A stretch of DNA of 64,000 nt, taken from contig JAQMWT010000330.1 of assembly GCA_029834535.1 (NCBI GenBank), positions 310,001 to 374,000 on the forward strand, in the 5' to 3' direction. The position numbers and the translations under genes were made by a program. Origin of the DNA: Chrysophaeum taylorii (taxonomy: Eukaryota; Sar; Pelagophyceae; Pelagomonadales; Pelagomonadaceae). Every line of letters starts with the position of its first letter. Within the stretch, counting starts at the first letter, position 1. This document shows, one piece after another, positions 28,056-37,621 of this stretch. A model generated the notes under the pieces. It saw only the letters and a program-made list of their open reading frames with translations, had not been told where the DNA came from and searched no databases.

Positions 28056-28146
28056 ATGTCCGTTGATTCTTATAAAATAACCCTCCTCGCGTCCACCATC
28101 TTTCTGGTGACGTCATCAACTCAACTATCCAATCACAACCAACCAC
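28056..28146. promoter_or_regulatory. 91-bp divergent promoter
   Basis: Lies between the ATGs of the p34-like gene (minus) and the C39-like gene (plus). CTTATAAAATAACC near 28068-28081 is a TATA-like element on the plus strand ~65-75 bases before the plus-strand ATG. TGACGTCA at about 28109-28116 is a palindromic CRE-type site. Confidence 0.55.
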
Positions 28147-29187
28147 ATGCGGCTGGTCTCTGTGTTGGTCGGCATCGTGTGCGCACTTAATGAGGCCTCG
28201 CAGGTCTCCGCGCGCGAGTGCGTGTACCCGGGAACCTGCACGCCGCCCGTGCGCAAGTTCGCGCGCGTGTCGCCGTTGATTCCACGGCACCAGTGGATCG
28301 ACGACGGAGGCTATTGTGGAAGCCTCTCCATACAGGCCATCGCCCTGACGTATGGGACATGGATCTCCCAAACAATAGTTCGTCAGAGCGCAGTGGACGG
28401 GGGCGGCCACGGAAATCCGGACGAGGGTTACGAAATCCTTCACACGAACATCGGCGGAGCGCTGGAGACGCTCGGATTTGAATTCGAAACTTTTCAGTCC
28501 GACACGATCCCCCAGTCCCCCGCGTATCTCGAGTGGCTCAAGAAGAAGCTCGTCGAGGGGTATCCTGTCATATGGTTCGTCATGTGCAAGGGCGACTCCC
28601 ACGACTGCTACGGGCTTCCGAACGCGACTTACGACCATATCGAACCCGTATTTGGGATTTTCACGGACAACCTGACGACTCTGCTCCCGAATGACGTGTT
28701 GGTCCACGGCTCGGACTACGCTCCGGATGGGGCCGCGAATCTCGGATACTTCCGCCAGTTTGATACGCTGGTCGACACGACCGCCATGGACGGAAACTGC
28801 TCCCGGGCGATCCCAATCTTGGGGAAGAACGAAATGTATCCGTGCCTCGAGTACAACTATTCCTACGGAGTGGCAATCACCGGCGCGCAGGGACCATCGC
28901 TGCCGATCACGCTCCAGGTGGCCAACATTACCGAGCCGGATGTCATCGAGGGCGCGAGCCCGGCATCGATGAAAGCGACCGTAACGGTCCGCGACGTCCA
29001 ACTGGGGAAACCCTACGTTCTCTACCGTTTCGACAACCGCCTCGTCCCCACGAACACCGCGGACTACGCTGCGGTGGCCAACAAAACCCTCGCCTTTATC
29101 CCCTCGAATTCGACCTTCGTCTTCGAGGACGCCATCATTTCCGACGCGATGGTCGCCTACCGCGCGACCGAATCATCATCAGGATGA
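28147..29187 (+). CDS. secreted C39-like (papain-fold) protein
   Basis: 346 residues with a probable signal peptide (MRLVSVLVGIVCALNEASQVSA). The segment HQWIDDGGYCGSLSIQA (Cys57) looks like the Cys-containing helix of C39-type or related papain-fold proteins. TYDHIEPVFGI (His164) could supply the catalytic His, and VIWFVMCKGDSH precedes it. The C-terminal third (~240-340) looks like a beta-rich accessory domain with many N-glycosylation sequons. Activity is uncertain: such secreted proteins occur as families in some algae, and substrates are not known to me. The start is supported by ATG plus hydrophobic leader. Confidence 0.55.
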   Translation: MRLVSVLVGIVCALNEASQVSARECVYPGTCTPPVRKFARVSPLIPRHQWIDDGGYCGSLSIQAIALTYGTWISQTIVRQSAVDGGGHGNPDEGYEILHTNIGGALETLGFEFETFQSDTIPQSPAYLEWLKKKLVEGYPVIWFVMCKGDSHDCYGLPNATYDHIEPVFGIFTDNLTTLLPNDVLVHGSDYAPDGAANLGYFRQFDTLVDTTAMDGNCSRAIPILGKNEMYPCLEYNYSYGVAITGAQGPSLPITLQVANITEPDVIEGASPASMKATVTVRDVQLGKPYVLYRFDNRLVPTNTADYAAVANKTLAFIPSNSTFVFEDAIISDAMVAYRATESSSG

Positions 29188-30329
29188 GGGCGTGGCGAAC
29201 TGGATGATGATGGATGAAGCCCCGCTTCCCACTGGCGGTGAAAAAAGTTCTTCGGTTCGGTGGTGGTCAGGGGGTCTATGAGCTTGATTGGGCCCATGGC
29301 CCAGGGTTCCTGGCGAGGGTGCTTGCCGAGGGAGGCGGACGAGGGGGTCAGGGAAGTAGGGAGCACTACACTCGGCGGTGCTCGAGGGTGAGCGCGGTAG
29401 GCGTCGGCACTGCGAGTTGGCGATGTTGAGGATGCAGACCACCTCGTCTTCTTCTTCTTCTTCTTCTTCTTCTTCAAGCAGGGGCTTCTGGCCGCCTCGC
29501 TTTCAGAATTTGGCCTCGGGGCAGGCGTCCGCGCGGGGGAAGATGATGAGCTTGATGTCCCTGACGGCGAGCGATCTTGGACGGGATGCCAGCCGCGGCG
29601 ACTTTGGCTTCCGAGGTCCAGAGCGCAGCCGCCCGATTCTCCGCAATTTCTTCTCCTTGGCCCCTTTTTCAGGGCGGCTTTGTCGTTGTGCTCGTACGCA
29701 GGTTTCTTTCTCGGTCTCGAGTTGGTCTTCGTACTCGTGGGTGCACTCGACGCAGCCGTACCGGTTGCGGGAGTGCCTTTTCCGCCGCCGCCGCCGCCAT
29801 TTGCGCCGTCTTGAGGCGCAAGTGCGCCGAGTCGCTCGTCTCGCCGCCTGCCTCGCGCTCGCGAAGCATCTCGTCCTCCTCGTTCACGGAATTACTCCTT
29901 CCTGTCCCACAGCCTCGAGCAGAAATGGGCTGCGGCAAAACTCGCACCCGCGGCGTGGCTGCAAAGGCCTTCCTCGGCAAAGGCCTTCCTCAACCTGCGC
30001 CCGGCGCCAGCCTGTCCGCCGTTCCGACGCCCCGTGCCCCCTTTGCCCGACGTCGCAAAGTCGTCTGGGTCCAAGTGCGGAGAGCCCATTGGTGTAAGAT
30101 TTTTAGGAAGGGTGAAAAGGATAGGGTCGGATCCTCTGCACCCACCGTACCCAGCATTGCGACGCCCCTGTTCTTGGGCTTTCAAAGAAGAAGTGATTCG
30201 TCTTCCGAACCTCGACCGCGTAAAAGAAACAACGAAGCAGCCGGCGAGCGGGGAATGAGGGTAGGTCGGCGGGGACATTCCGCTTCACGAAAATCGATCC
30301 TTAAAAAAACCGTTGAATCTTCACTTCGT
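29188..30329. other. gap with decayed sequence and a (TTC)n microsatellite
   Basis: Contains (TCT)n at ~29447-29475. Short frames on both strands (plus 29577-30581, minus 29669-29980) carry stops and show no known domain. The right part probably belongs to the ancestral 5' half of the transposase described next. Confidence 0.4.
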
Positions 30330-31250
30330 ACCTTGACCGCGTGCTCATATTCGATGAGATGGCCGCGCACGTCTTGGACGCGACCGACGAGCACGACAAG
30401 GGGCAGATCGGCCTCCGGATCTTCGCGAAAGGCAAGCCTCGGGAGTCGGCGGCGAATGCGAGCAGCGAGTGAGTCACCCTCGTTGTCGGCATTGACGGCT
30501 CGGGCAACCCCGTCGCCCCCCGCCCGCATAGTCTTCATTTGCGAGGCCGACGGCGTCGAAAAGCGCTGCCTTGCCACGTAGATATATCAAGCGCGAGTGG
30601 GTCACCGGCATCAACTGCTTTGAGTCCACGCCGAAACTGCGGTATCCCGGCGTGATCACAGCAAGATCGCGGTGTCGAGTGCTCGGTCTACTGCTTTCCA
30701 AAGGGCAGCATCACGGACGAGATTCCCGAGATGCTCGCTCATCCGGAATGTGATCGTGCCTCGGTTTCCGAACCTAAGCCCCCCGTTTACTCTTTGTCGA
30801 CGACCACAAGACCCGCTTCGCACCATTTGCCCTCCTCACCTGCAAGGAGCTGGACGTGGTGGTGATCCCCATCGGCATGCCCGACGCCACCCACATCAGG
30901 CAAGTACCGGACCGCTAGAACAACGGCGTCTTCGAGGTGCTGTGGACCGAGCGGCGCTGGCTAGAGTAGAGGAGGCTTAACAACTCCACGGCCGCATCCC
31001 GCTCGAGTACTGGACAAGACACCCAAGCCCGAGTTTATGATCCTCTTCAACAAGATCTTCCCCGAGGCTTTGTGCAACGTCGAGAAGAAAGGTCATCGCC
31101 AACGCCGGCCTGTTCCCCTTCACCCGAAAGCTTCTCAAGCACGCGCTCGCGCGGGCCTCGTCCCAAGAAAAGCGTTCCTCGTCGCAGGCTTTTTACGAAC
31201 CAGGCTTTCGCTGCGGCCAGGTCTCGGGGTCAGGTCTCGGCCGACCGTCT
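30330..31250 (+). mobile_element. decayed DDE_1 (pogo/Tigger-like) transposase
   Basis: Fragments in shifting frames retain the order expected of a DDE_1 superfamily nuclease. VLIFDEMA (about 30340) fits the first Asp strand. GIDGSGNPVAP (about 30490) fits the conserved strand after it. LFVDDHKTRFAPFALLTCKELDVVVIPIG (quoted in part: LFVDDHKTRF ... ELDVVVIPIG, about 30790-30880) fits the second Asp, then THIRQVPDR and FEVLWTERRW. NAGLFPFTRKLLK (about 31100) fits the C-terminal G-x-x-PF motif. Several stops (TAG near 30917 and 30966) and frame changes break it, so it is an inactive DNA transposon. Terminal repeats were not identified. Confidence 0.65.
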
Positions 31251-31515
31251 CGCTCGAATTGGACGAGCTCGTGCGGTTTATGACATCGGCCTAGCCGAGC
31301 TTCGCCGCCCTCCGACCGCGCCCACCGCGGGGCGAAAGTCCTCGTAGTCGATTACAACACGGGAGACCGCGACCGACCGTTCACCGCAGAGGAGAAGGAG
31401 GACATCGACGAGCTTCGTGTGGGTACTTTCGATAATGTGCATAATGGAGAGCGCTGCCCGTAACCCCGAGTCCAAGCTGATACCGCCTCCGTGGCCGCCG
31501 CCGAAGTGCTGGCGC

Positions 31516-31985
31516 GAGGACGACGTCGTCGTTGCGCACCTCGTGTGCCTCCCCGACAACCAGCTCTGGTGGTTGGACGACATCGTCATCCTTTCCGCGC
31601 AACCGCGACGTTGTCGACGGGATGCGACGTGCCCAGACGGCGTTTCCTTCCGCTCGCCTCAAAGCGCGCGCGTTTATTTGCCGAGTCGGTAGCCGAGGTC
31701 TTTACCCTAGCGCCGACGCGGGGCCTCATCAGCGGCTGACGTCGAATTCGCCGTCGACACCGCTGTTTGCACAACAAACCTCGCCGACCTGGACGTCGTC
31801 GCCTGCAATCGTGGCTAGCACCCCGCTTGCTCGGCCTGCGTTGGTTTCGTAGACGCCTCCGCCCCGCCCCAAGTGCCGGGCGACGACGCCGTCGTCCACG
31901 ACGTCACGGACCCGAAGACTGCCCACGTGCGTGCCAGCGATCTCACTGTGGGCGAGACCTGGCGCACGCACGTACTACACACTGA
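31516..31985 (+). pseudogene. pseudogene of the aminomutase-ferredoxin gene (C-terminal part)
   Basis: DDVVVAHLVCLPDNQLWWLDD matches DDVLVAHLARLPDNRLWWFDD in the gene at 33.2-35.2 kb. Farther on, VEFAVDT, ADLDVVAC, CSACVGFVDASAPPQVPGDD match the ferredoxin part of that gene (VEVAVDT, ADLDIVAC, CSTCVGFVDASAPLQAPGDD). At least two frame changes and a stop replacing the Gln of CGQHLSC disable it. Only the end of the aminomutase-linker region and the ferredoxin domain remain. It lies in the same orientation ~3 kb upstream of the intact gene. Confidence 0.85.
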
Positions 31986-32301
31986 ATTTTCATGAGGTGA
32001 CGCGAATTTCCAGGCACCGAGTCGGATGAATCCGGAGTAATCTGGATCTTTCCATTTCCAGAATTCTCCATTTTTTTTTGCCGCGCGAATCCATATCTTA
32101 GATTTGAAATGGAATGACGCGCCAATCTCGCTTTCTCGTCTTGACGAATGAGGAGCCCGGCGAGCTTCTTCTTACTTGTGGCCCACCGGCGATCCTTGTC
32201 GAGGTGGGCGATCTTGCACTTGAGACGGGCTTCCTTGATGAAGGAAACTTCGAGTGGCGCGGAGAGGGTGGAATTGATTTATTTCATAGTTTTCTTGCGG
32301 C

Positions 32302-32661
32302 TTACCCTGATCGCCGACTGCGGTTGCGATGGAGGACGGTGCCTCATGAATCCTGAGCCTTGCGAGGGCATCCGCCCTCCCGGCGTAGGTTGGCACCTAT
32401 TCGCCTCCCGGGCGGGCCGGTTGGCAGCCGGAACGTTCGCAGTGGGACGGGGTATGGCCGGGGGGCGAAGACGGAAGGTTATCGACGAGTTGGTTATCAG
32501 TCACATCGCGGTTTCCTCGTCGCATGGCGACAAGCTTGATGGTCACTCTCCGCCGACCGACCTTTCGGCGCTCCTCGTCTACAGGCCCGTGATTCCGGAC
32601 TGGCTCCTGTCGGTCCGGCCTGGCTCCCATGCTCGGGAGAGGTCTGAAGTTAGTTAGTTAG
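32302..32661 (+). mobile_element. SINE-like retroelement, copy A, with 12-bp target-site duplication
   Basis: The same ~355-base sequence occurs three times in the window. This copy is flanked by TTTCTTGCGGCT at 32290-32301 and again at 32662-32673. It starts TACCCTGATCGCC and ends in GAAGTTAGTTAGTTAG, a short TTAG-repeat tail typical of retroposon 3' ends. One frame is open for ~104 codons in copies A and C and continues into B, perhaps by chance in GC-rich sequence. I found no convincing pol III A and B boxes, so it may equally be the 3' end of a LINE. Confidence 0.75.
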
Positions 32662-32673
32662 TTTCTTGCGGCT

Positions 32674-33217
32674 CGTTTTTGATGCGACGACCAGCACAGC
32701 TGCAGTCGGCCAAAGTGACGGTGTCTTCGCCCCGACGAGAAAAACGCATGATGACGTCCACGGCGAACCTGACTCGCGATGTATGTACTGCTACAATATT
32801 ATGGAAGTTCTGTCCTGCATCCATTTTGTGAGGAGTAGTATGCGGTGTTGGACCTTCGCATTAGACATATGCAGCGAGCTGGATCCAAGTGCCGAAAACC
32901 CAGAGGTGTGATACAACAAAAAAAGCACTATGTGTTAGTTATAACTATGGGTTCGGATATTCCTTCTGGACCGACCCGCCGTATCAGCACGTGGTGAGCT
33001 CGAGGCGCCGTTGTACTTGGCGATCTCGCAATTTCGTAGAATGATTCATCTTCTGAACCACCTCAAGAAAAAATCGTTGATTATCTTTCGGAAAGGAGAA
33101 TTTTACTAGTAGACGGAATAATTAATAATTTCGTGGGCACCAAAGAATCGTCTGATTTTGTGGCAATGAAATGACAGGTGTGGGGAGAAAAAAAGGCCAA
33201 AGAAGAAAGACACGACG
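32674..33217. other. intergenic, upstream of the aminomutase-ferredoxin gene
   Basis: No gene or repeat recognised. It is AT-richer than its surroundings from 32,900 to 33,180, as expected for a promoter region. Confidence 0.4.
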
Positions 33218-35194
33218 ATGATGGGATGTCGGCGGGCGTTCTCCTCGAGCAGCGCTCTCTCTCCCAAGGGCGAAGCTCTGGTACGTGGCCGCCGCGGGAG
33301 TGTCCTCGCTCGCACTTGGCACTTGTAGGTTGCAAAGGTTCGTGCAACGTGGAACACGTACTCGTCGAGGGGCGGGCCGCGGGGCGAGGGGTTCGTGGGG
33401 GTCTCGGAGGTGCGGGGAGCGCTGGAGGCGGCGGCACGCGGGGGCGGGGCTCGGGCACGCGGCGCAGAGATCGCGTTGCGGCAGGTCCTGGCCCTCGGAG
33501 AGGGTCGGGAAGTGCAGGAGCGCATGCGCGTGAAAGTGTCCGAGTCGTTCCTCGAGGAAATACTCGAGATACCCCCGGGGGCGACGGCACCGCATCCGGC
33601 GTGGTCTATCGTGGCGCCCGACGCGCGGGAGATCGAGGACATGCGCGGGGAGGTGGACCCGTCGTCCCAAAACGCGTACTCGCCAGTTCCCGGGCTCGTC
33701 CACAAGTACGACGACCTCGTGCTGTTGTACGCGGCGATCAACTGCTCGTCGCATTGTCGGTACTGCTACCGGTCTGATTTATTCACGGGGGACTCGGGCA
33801 AGGAGCGCGCGAGCATCGAGCGCGCGGCAGCCTACGTTCGTGCCTACAACGCGAACGCCGAGTCGCCCGTCGCCGAGGCTCTGCTGTCGGGCGGCGACCC
33901 GCTCACGCTGCCGAACGCGACTCTCGTGCGGTATCTCGCGCTCCTCGCCGAGTCGGGGATCAAGATCGCGAGGCTTGGGTCCAAGGAGCTCGCGTTCCAT
34001 CCGGGGAGATTCGACAACGATTTTTTTTCCGCGCTCGACGCGTTTCGCGAGACGTATCCCGAGGTGCGGCTGGTGCTCGTCGGGCACTACGTCCACCCCT
34101 TCGAGCTCGTCGAGGCGACGACAACCGCGGCCGGGGACTACGACTACTCTCTTTACGCTCGCAGGGTGGTGCGGAAGGACGTCGCCCGAGCCCTCGAGCG
34201 CGTCCATCGTCGCTCGGGCTGGCTCTCGCACGTCAACCAGTTTCCGCTCATCTCGGGGGTCAACCACGACCCGCGCGTCCTCCGACTCCTGCTGTACCAG
34301 TGCTATTTGCTCGGTATTCCCGTCCACAACGTATACGCGTGCCGGGAGATCGTCGGAAACGCTCATTTCCGCGGCGATAAGGACGTCGTCGATCAGTACC
34401 ACCTCCTCCGCGACGCGCGCCGCGGCCTCTCGGGAATCCCGGCCGCGCGGGCGAGGCTCGTCATGTCCACGGACATTGGCAAGCTCGAGGTCGTCGGCGC
34501 GACTCGGGACCGCGTCCTGCTCCGTTTGGACAGGGTCCCGCGCGGCTTCGACGTCGTGAAACGCGGCGGGGGCGATGATGTCCTCGTCGCGCACCTCGCG
34601 CGCCTCCCCGACAACCGGCTCTGGTGGTTTGACGACACGGTCGTCCGTTCTGCCCTTTCTCGACGCGACCACGACGTCGTCGCCGCGATACGACGAGCGC
34701 GGTCGCCTTCGGCTAGCCTCGAGCGCGCGACTGCTGCCGCCGCCGCCGCCGAAACTTCTCTTTCGTCGGTAAACAACAACAACAACACCCAAGTCCTTTC
34801 CCCACCTCGGAACCGCCGCGAGAAGCTCTCCTCCTCCTCCCCGGCCGTCGTGCGCGTCGGCGACGACGTCGAAGTCGCCGTCGACACGACTGTTCGCGAA
34901 CAGATAACCCTCGCCGACGTCCTCGCCGACCTCGACATCGTCGCCTGTACGTGTGGCCAGCACCTCTCTTGCTCGACCTGCGTCGGCTTCGTAGACGCCT
35001 CCGCTCCGCTCCAAGCGCCGGGCGACGACGAGCTCGATGCCGTAGACGCCGTCGTCCCGAAAAACACCACCTACGACGACGGCGGCGGCGCGATCGCTCG
35101 CGCCTCGTGCGCCATCACCCTGGAACCAGGAGTCACCTACACATTCCGGCCGCTCCTCGAGGGGGGGGGTCGGGGGCTCCTTCCTTCCTCGTGA
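33218..35194 (+). CDS. lysine 2,3-aminomutase-like radical SAM protein fused to adrenodoxin-type ferredoxin (exons 33218-33280, 33329-35194)
   Basis: The long frame has no upstream ATG (first in-frame codons follow TAG at 33326). A canonical 48-bp intron (33281-33328) joins it in phase 0 to a short exon, MMGCRRAFSSSSALSPKGEA, which looks like a mitochondrial presequence. The product is 642 residues. C160-x3-C164-x2-C167 (CSSHCRYCYR) binds the radical-SAM 4Fe-4S cluster. EALLSGGDPL and the YACREIVGNAHFRG region are typical of the KamA family. K406 (STDIGK) aligns with the PLP lysine, although the Gly-rich PGGGGK context is changed. Residues ~535-625 are an adrenodoxin-like 2Fe-2S ferredoxin: C563-x5-C569-x2-C572 and C615. 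The fused ferredoxin probably supplies electrons for SAM cleavage (inference). If the intron is wrong, translation would start at ATG 33523. Confidence 0.8.
33281..33328 (+). other. predicted 48-bp intron of the aminomutase-ferredoxin gene
   Basis: GTACGT at the donor, CACTTGTAG at the acceptor, phase 0. It is needed to connect an ATG with the long frame. It is shorter than the two kinesin introns, so moderate confidence. Confidence 0.6.
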
Positions 35195-35872
35195 AGACGG
35201 TGGCCTCGAATTGGGTCTGGAGGAGGAGGTGGTGGGCGTCGGCGCGGCAATCGTAGGAGGAGAGTGGGAAAATTTTGGCCGCGATCAGGGTCGCGAGGCG
35301 TGCCGCGGTCTGCACTTGGACCACGTATGCGCCGGGGAAGTCGGGTCGCGGGTGGGAGTCGGCCGCGTAGAATCGGAAGTTTCGGAAGTCGAGGCAGCAC
35401 AAAACGGTCTCCGGCGATCGCGTGAGGACGACGGCCGCCTCGGAGTGTCGCGAAGCGAGGCGCCTCGCGCGCTCGAGCATCTCCTCGAGGCCGCGCCGCG
35501 TCGCTGTGCCGCACACGACGCCGGCCTCGTCGACGCGCGCTCGGAGCGGACGAGTCGCGGCTCGACAGACGCGAGAACTTCGTCGACCAGTTCGCCCGAA
35601 TGCAGCTCGCTCCCCTCGACCATGTACTCGAAGAGCGTTGCGCCCGAGAACCCCCGGCCCCGGAGAAATCCGACGGCCCCGACGCACGCGATCGACGTGC
35701 ATGCGGACTGGCCATTCTCAAACGAATACTGCGACAGGTCGCTCGTTGCGACGACGACCTGACCGCCCCGCTCCGACGTCGAGCAACGCCTTGCCGCCTC
35801 CTCTGCTCTCTTCTTCTTCTTCTTCCTCCTCCTCTCGACGCCCAACGACACCCACACCCATCGCATCACCAT
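35133..35872 (-). pseudogene. putative papain-like cysteine protease gene, broken by one frame change
   Basis: From ATG 35872 the frame gives SDLSQYSFENGQSACTSIACVGAVGF, where the Cys in NGQSACTSIA sits as in catalytic helices of OTU or C76-type deubiquitinase-like proteases. Protein-like sequence then jumps frame near 35540-35590 and continues as RVDEAGVVCGTATRRG, VVLTRSPETVLCCLDF, and FYAADSHPRPDF (a D-S-H that could hold the catalytic His), ending at 35133. No intron fits the short interval, so it is a real frameshift, a recent pseudogene or a sequence error. The end overlaps the 3' end of the aminomutase-ferredoxin gene by ~60 bases on the other strand. Family assignment is tentative. Confidence 0.5.
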
Positions 35873-35926
35873 ATTCTTGCTGCTTCAACCATCTTCACTA
35901 CCGTAATTTTTGGTACTTCGTTACTT

Positions 35927-37381
35927 TTAGGTCGAAGCAGAAGAAGCCTCGAGGGCTGCTCGTCGGGCCCGAAGCTTCTGGACCGCCTCGCGCTTCCGCT
36001 CGATTCCGTAGAGCATGCGCCCGTGGAGCCGCTTCGCCTTCTTGGACATGACGATTCTCGCGAGCGTCGACGTGGTAGAGGAGGAGGAGGAGGAGGCTTT
36101 CCTTTCTTTCCCCGTGTTGTCCTCCTTCTTTTTCCCGCTGCGCTCGTCGTCGTCGTTGTTGTTTTTGTTTTTGTTAGACTCTTTGCGGAGGCCCGCGTAG
36201 GCCGACTTGAGGTTGTCGAGCTCGTCCCTGTAGGCCGGGACGTAGTCGTCCTCGGTGGCCTGGACGAAGGGCGAGAGGTGGGGGGGGAGCGTGGCCCCCG
36301 GCGCGTACTTGGCCACAGGGAGACGAAGGGCCGTGTTGAAGGAGTCGACAACCCATTGGGGCTGGACGAGCTCGGGATGACGTCCCGCGAGGTGTTTGAG
36401 GGTGTGCGCTTTGGGTCGGTCGGTGACGACGTGGGTGGGGTCGTCGGCGAGGCGGCCACCGCCGCAGCAGAGGAGGAAATGAAGCCAGGGGTACTGGGCT
36501 TCCCTCGAAAAGGCAAAGGTGAGGTCTTCGAAGACGCCCGCGGTCGGGTCGGGTTGGGCGATCGCGGGCGCGTCGTCCTTGTAGAGCTTGTGGAGCACGA
36601 ATTTGAGCAAGACCTCGTAGAGCTCGAGGAAGGTCAGCATGACCCGGTAATCGACGGCCTTCTTCGAAGGTGTCGAGGCCGCGAACCGATGGGGGACGAG
36701 CCACGCGACCGTGCCGGCGTTAGCGACCGTCGCCTCGAAATAGACGCCCTTGACCGAGATAAAGGCTTTGGTGAGGCTCCGCGTCTTGATGACCCAGGTC
36801 TCCCATTTGCGCTGGAGGGCGTCGCACCGCTCGACGATGTCCACGGAGATTCGGCCCTCGGCAGGGAGTGACGCGAAGAGACAGACCATGCTCAACGCGT
36901 CGTCGAGGTCGTGAAGTGCGTCGCCAAAGGTTGGGTACCTCTCCTTGATGACGTGGTGCAGCGTATAGGGTGCCGCGCGCGCGTGCGTCCGGCGCGCGGC
37001 CTCGACGTCGCCTCTCCCGACGCTTCGCCTCACCTTGCGCATCAGAGTCTTAAACTCGCGAAACTTCTCCAGCAAAGGCTCGTGCGCGATAGCGGCTATG
37101 TCCTTGACCGCGTAGTACGCCTTGGACGAGTCCTTCGATTTCACGTCGCGCGGGTACACGCCCTTGAGGATGCACAGCCTCCGGAAGTCCCGGAGCGTCA
37201 CCTGCAGCCGCCGCAGCGCGGTCGCGCGCGTCACGAAGGCGCTCGCCTTGCCGCTCTCCCCGCTCTTCCTGACCTTACCGAACCGGGATAGCTTCCTCGC
37301 GCTCGACATCTTCGACATGATGGGCCGCTTCGCGCGCTCCGGCTTCTTCTTCTTCTTCTTCCCGCCATCGACGCCTCCCAT
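35927..37381 (-). CDS. PES1: Pescadillo homologue (PES1/NOP7)
   Basis: 484 residues from ATG 37381 after a Lys-rich start. The N-terminal Pescadillo domain (~28-265) is clear: RRLCILKGVYPRD, AYYAVKDIAAIAHEPLLEKF, LHHVIKERYPTFGDALHDLDD and SIKGVYFEA-like SVKGVYFEATV. A BRCT domain follows (~280-375), with LFEDLTF-like VFEDLTFAFSREA and PQWVVDSFN. The tail is acidic/Lys-rich and coiled. Pescadillo acts in the nucleolus with BOP1 and WDR12 (PeBoW complex) to process the 27S/32S pre-rRNA and assemble the 60S subunit. Length is slightly short of animal and yeast proteins (~590), mostly in the acidic C-terminal region. Same strand as its two neighbours. Confidence 0.93.
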   Translation of the reverse strand: MGGVDGGKKKKKKPERAKRPIMSKMSSARKLSRFGKVRKSGESGKASAFVTRATALRRLQVTLRDFRRLCILKGVYPRDVKSKDSSKAYYAVKDIAAIAHEPLLEKFREFKTLMRKVRRSVGRGDVEAARRTHARAAPYTLHHVIKERYPTFGDALHDLDDALSMVCLFASLPAEGRISVDIVERCDALQRKWETWVIKTRSLTKAFISVKGVYFEATVANAGTVAWLVPHRFAASTPSKKAVDYRVMLTFLELYEVLLKFVLHKLYKDDAPAIAQPDPTAGVFEDLTFAFSREAQYPWLHFLLCCGGGRLADDPTHVVTDRPKAHTLKHLAGRHPELVQPQWVVDSFNTALRLPVAKYAPGATLPPHLSPFVQATEDDYVPAYRDELDNLKSAYAGLRKESNKNKNNNDDDERSGKKKEDNTGKERKASSSSSSTTSTLARIVMSKKAKRLHGRMLYGIERKREAVQKLRARRAALEASSAST

Positions 37382-37425
37382 ACTCCTCTTAATATCTATC
37401 GCTAGACTTTTCGTCGAGGGGGGGG

Positions 37426-37448
37426 GATTGATTGATTGATTGATTGAT

Positions 37449-37508
<60 letters not shown>

Positions 37509-37529
37509 TCCTTCTTTCTTTCTTTCTTC

Positions 37530-37568
<39 letters not shown>

Positions 37569-37621
37569 TATTTATTTCTTTCTTTATTTCTTTCTTTCTT
37601 TCTTTCTTTCTTTCTTTATTT
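37426..37621. repeat. (GATT)n then (TTTC)n microsatellite
   Basis: GATT repeats at 37426-37449 pass into ~170 bases of TTTC with a few variant units (TTCC, TTTA). One strand is almost pure purine (GAAA), a mirror-repeat tract able in principle to form triplex DNA. It lies between the Pescadillo start and the stop of the flavin monooxygenase gene. Confidence 0.95.

Noticed and set aside
32302-32661. Reading the repeated ~104-codon frame as a small gene family
   Set aside because: Target-site duplications and 5' truncation show that it moves as a retroelement; no domain is recognisable.
33779-35014. 411-codon minus-strand frame opposite the aminomutase-ferredoxin gene
   Set aside because: Antisense shadow; all domain evidence is on the plus strand.
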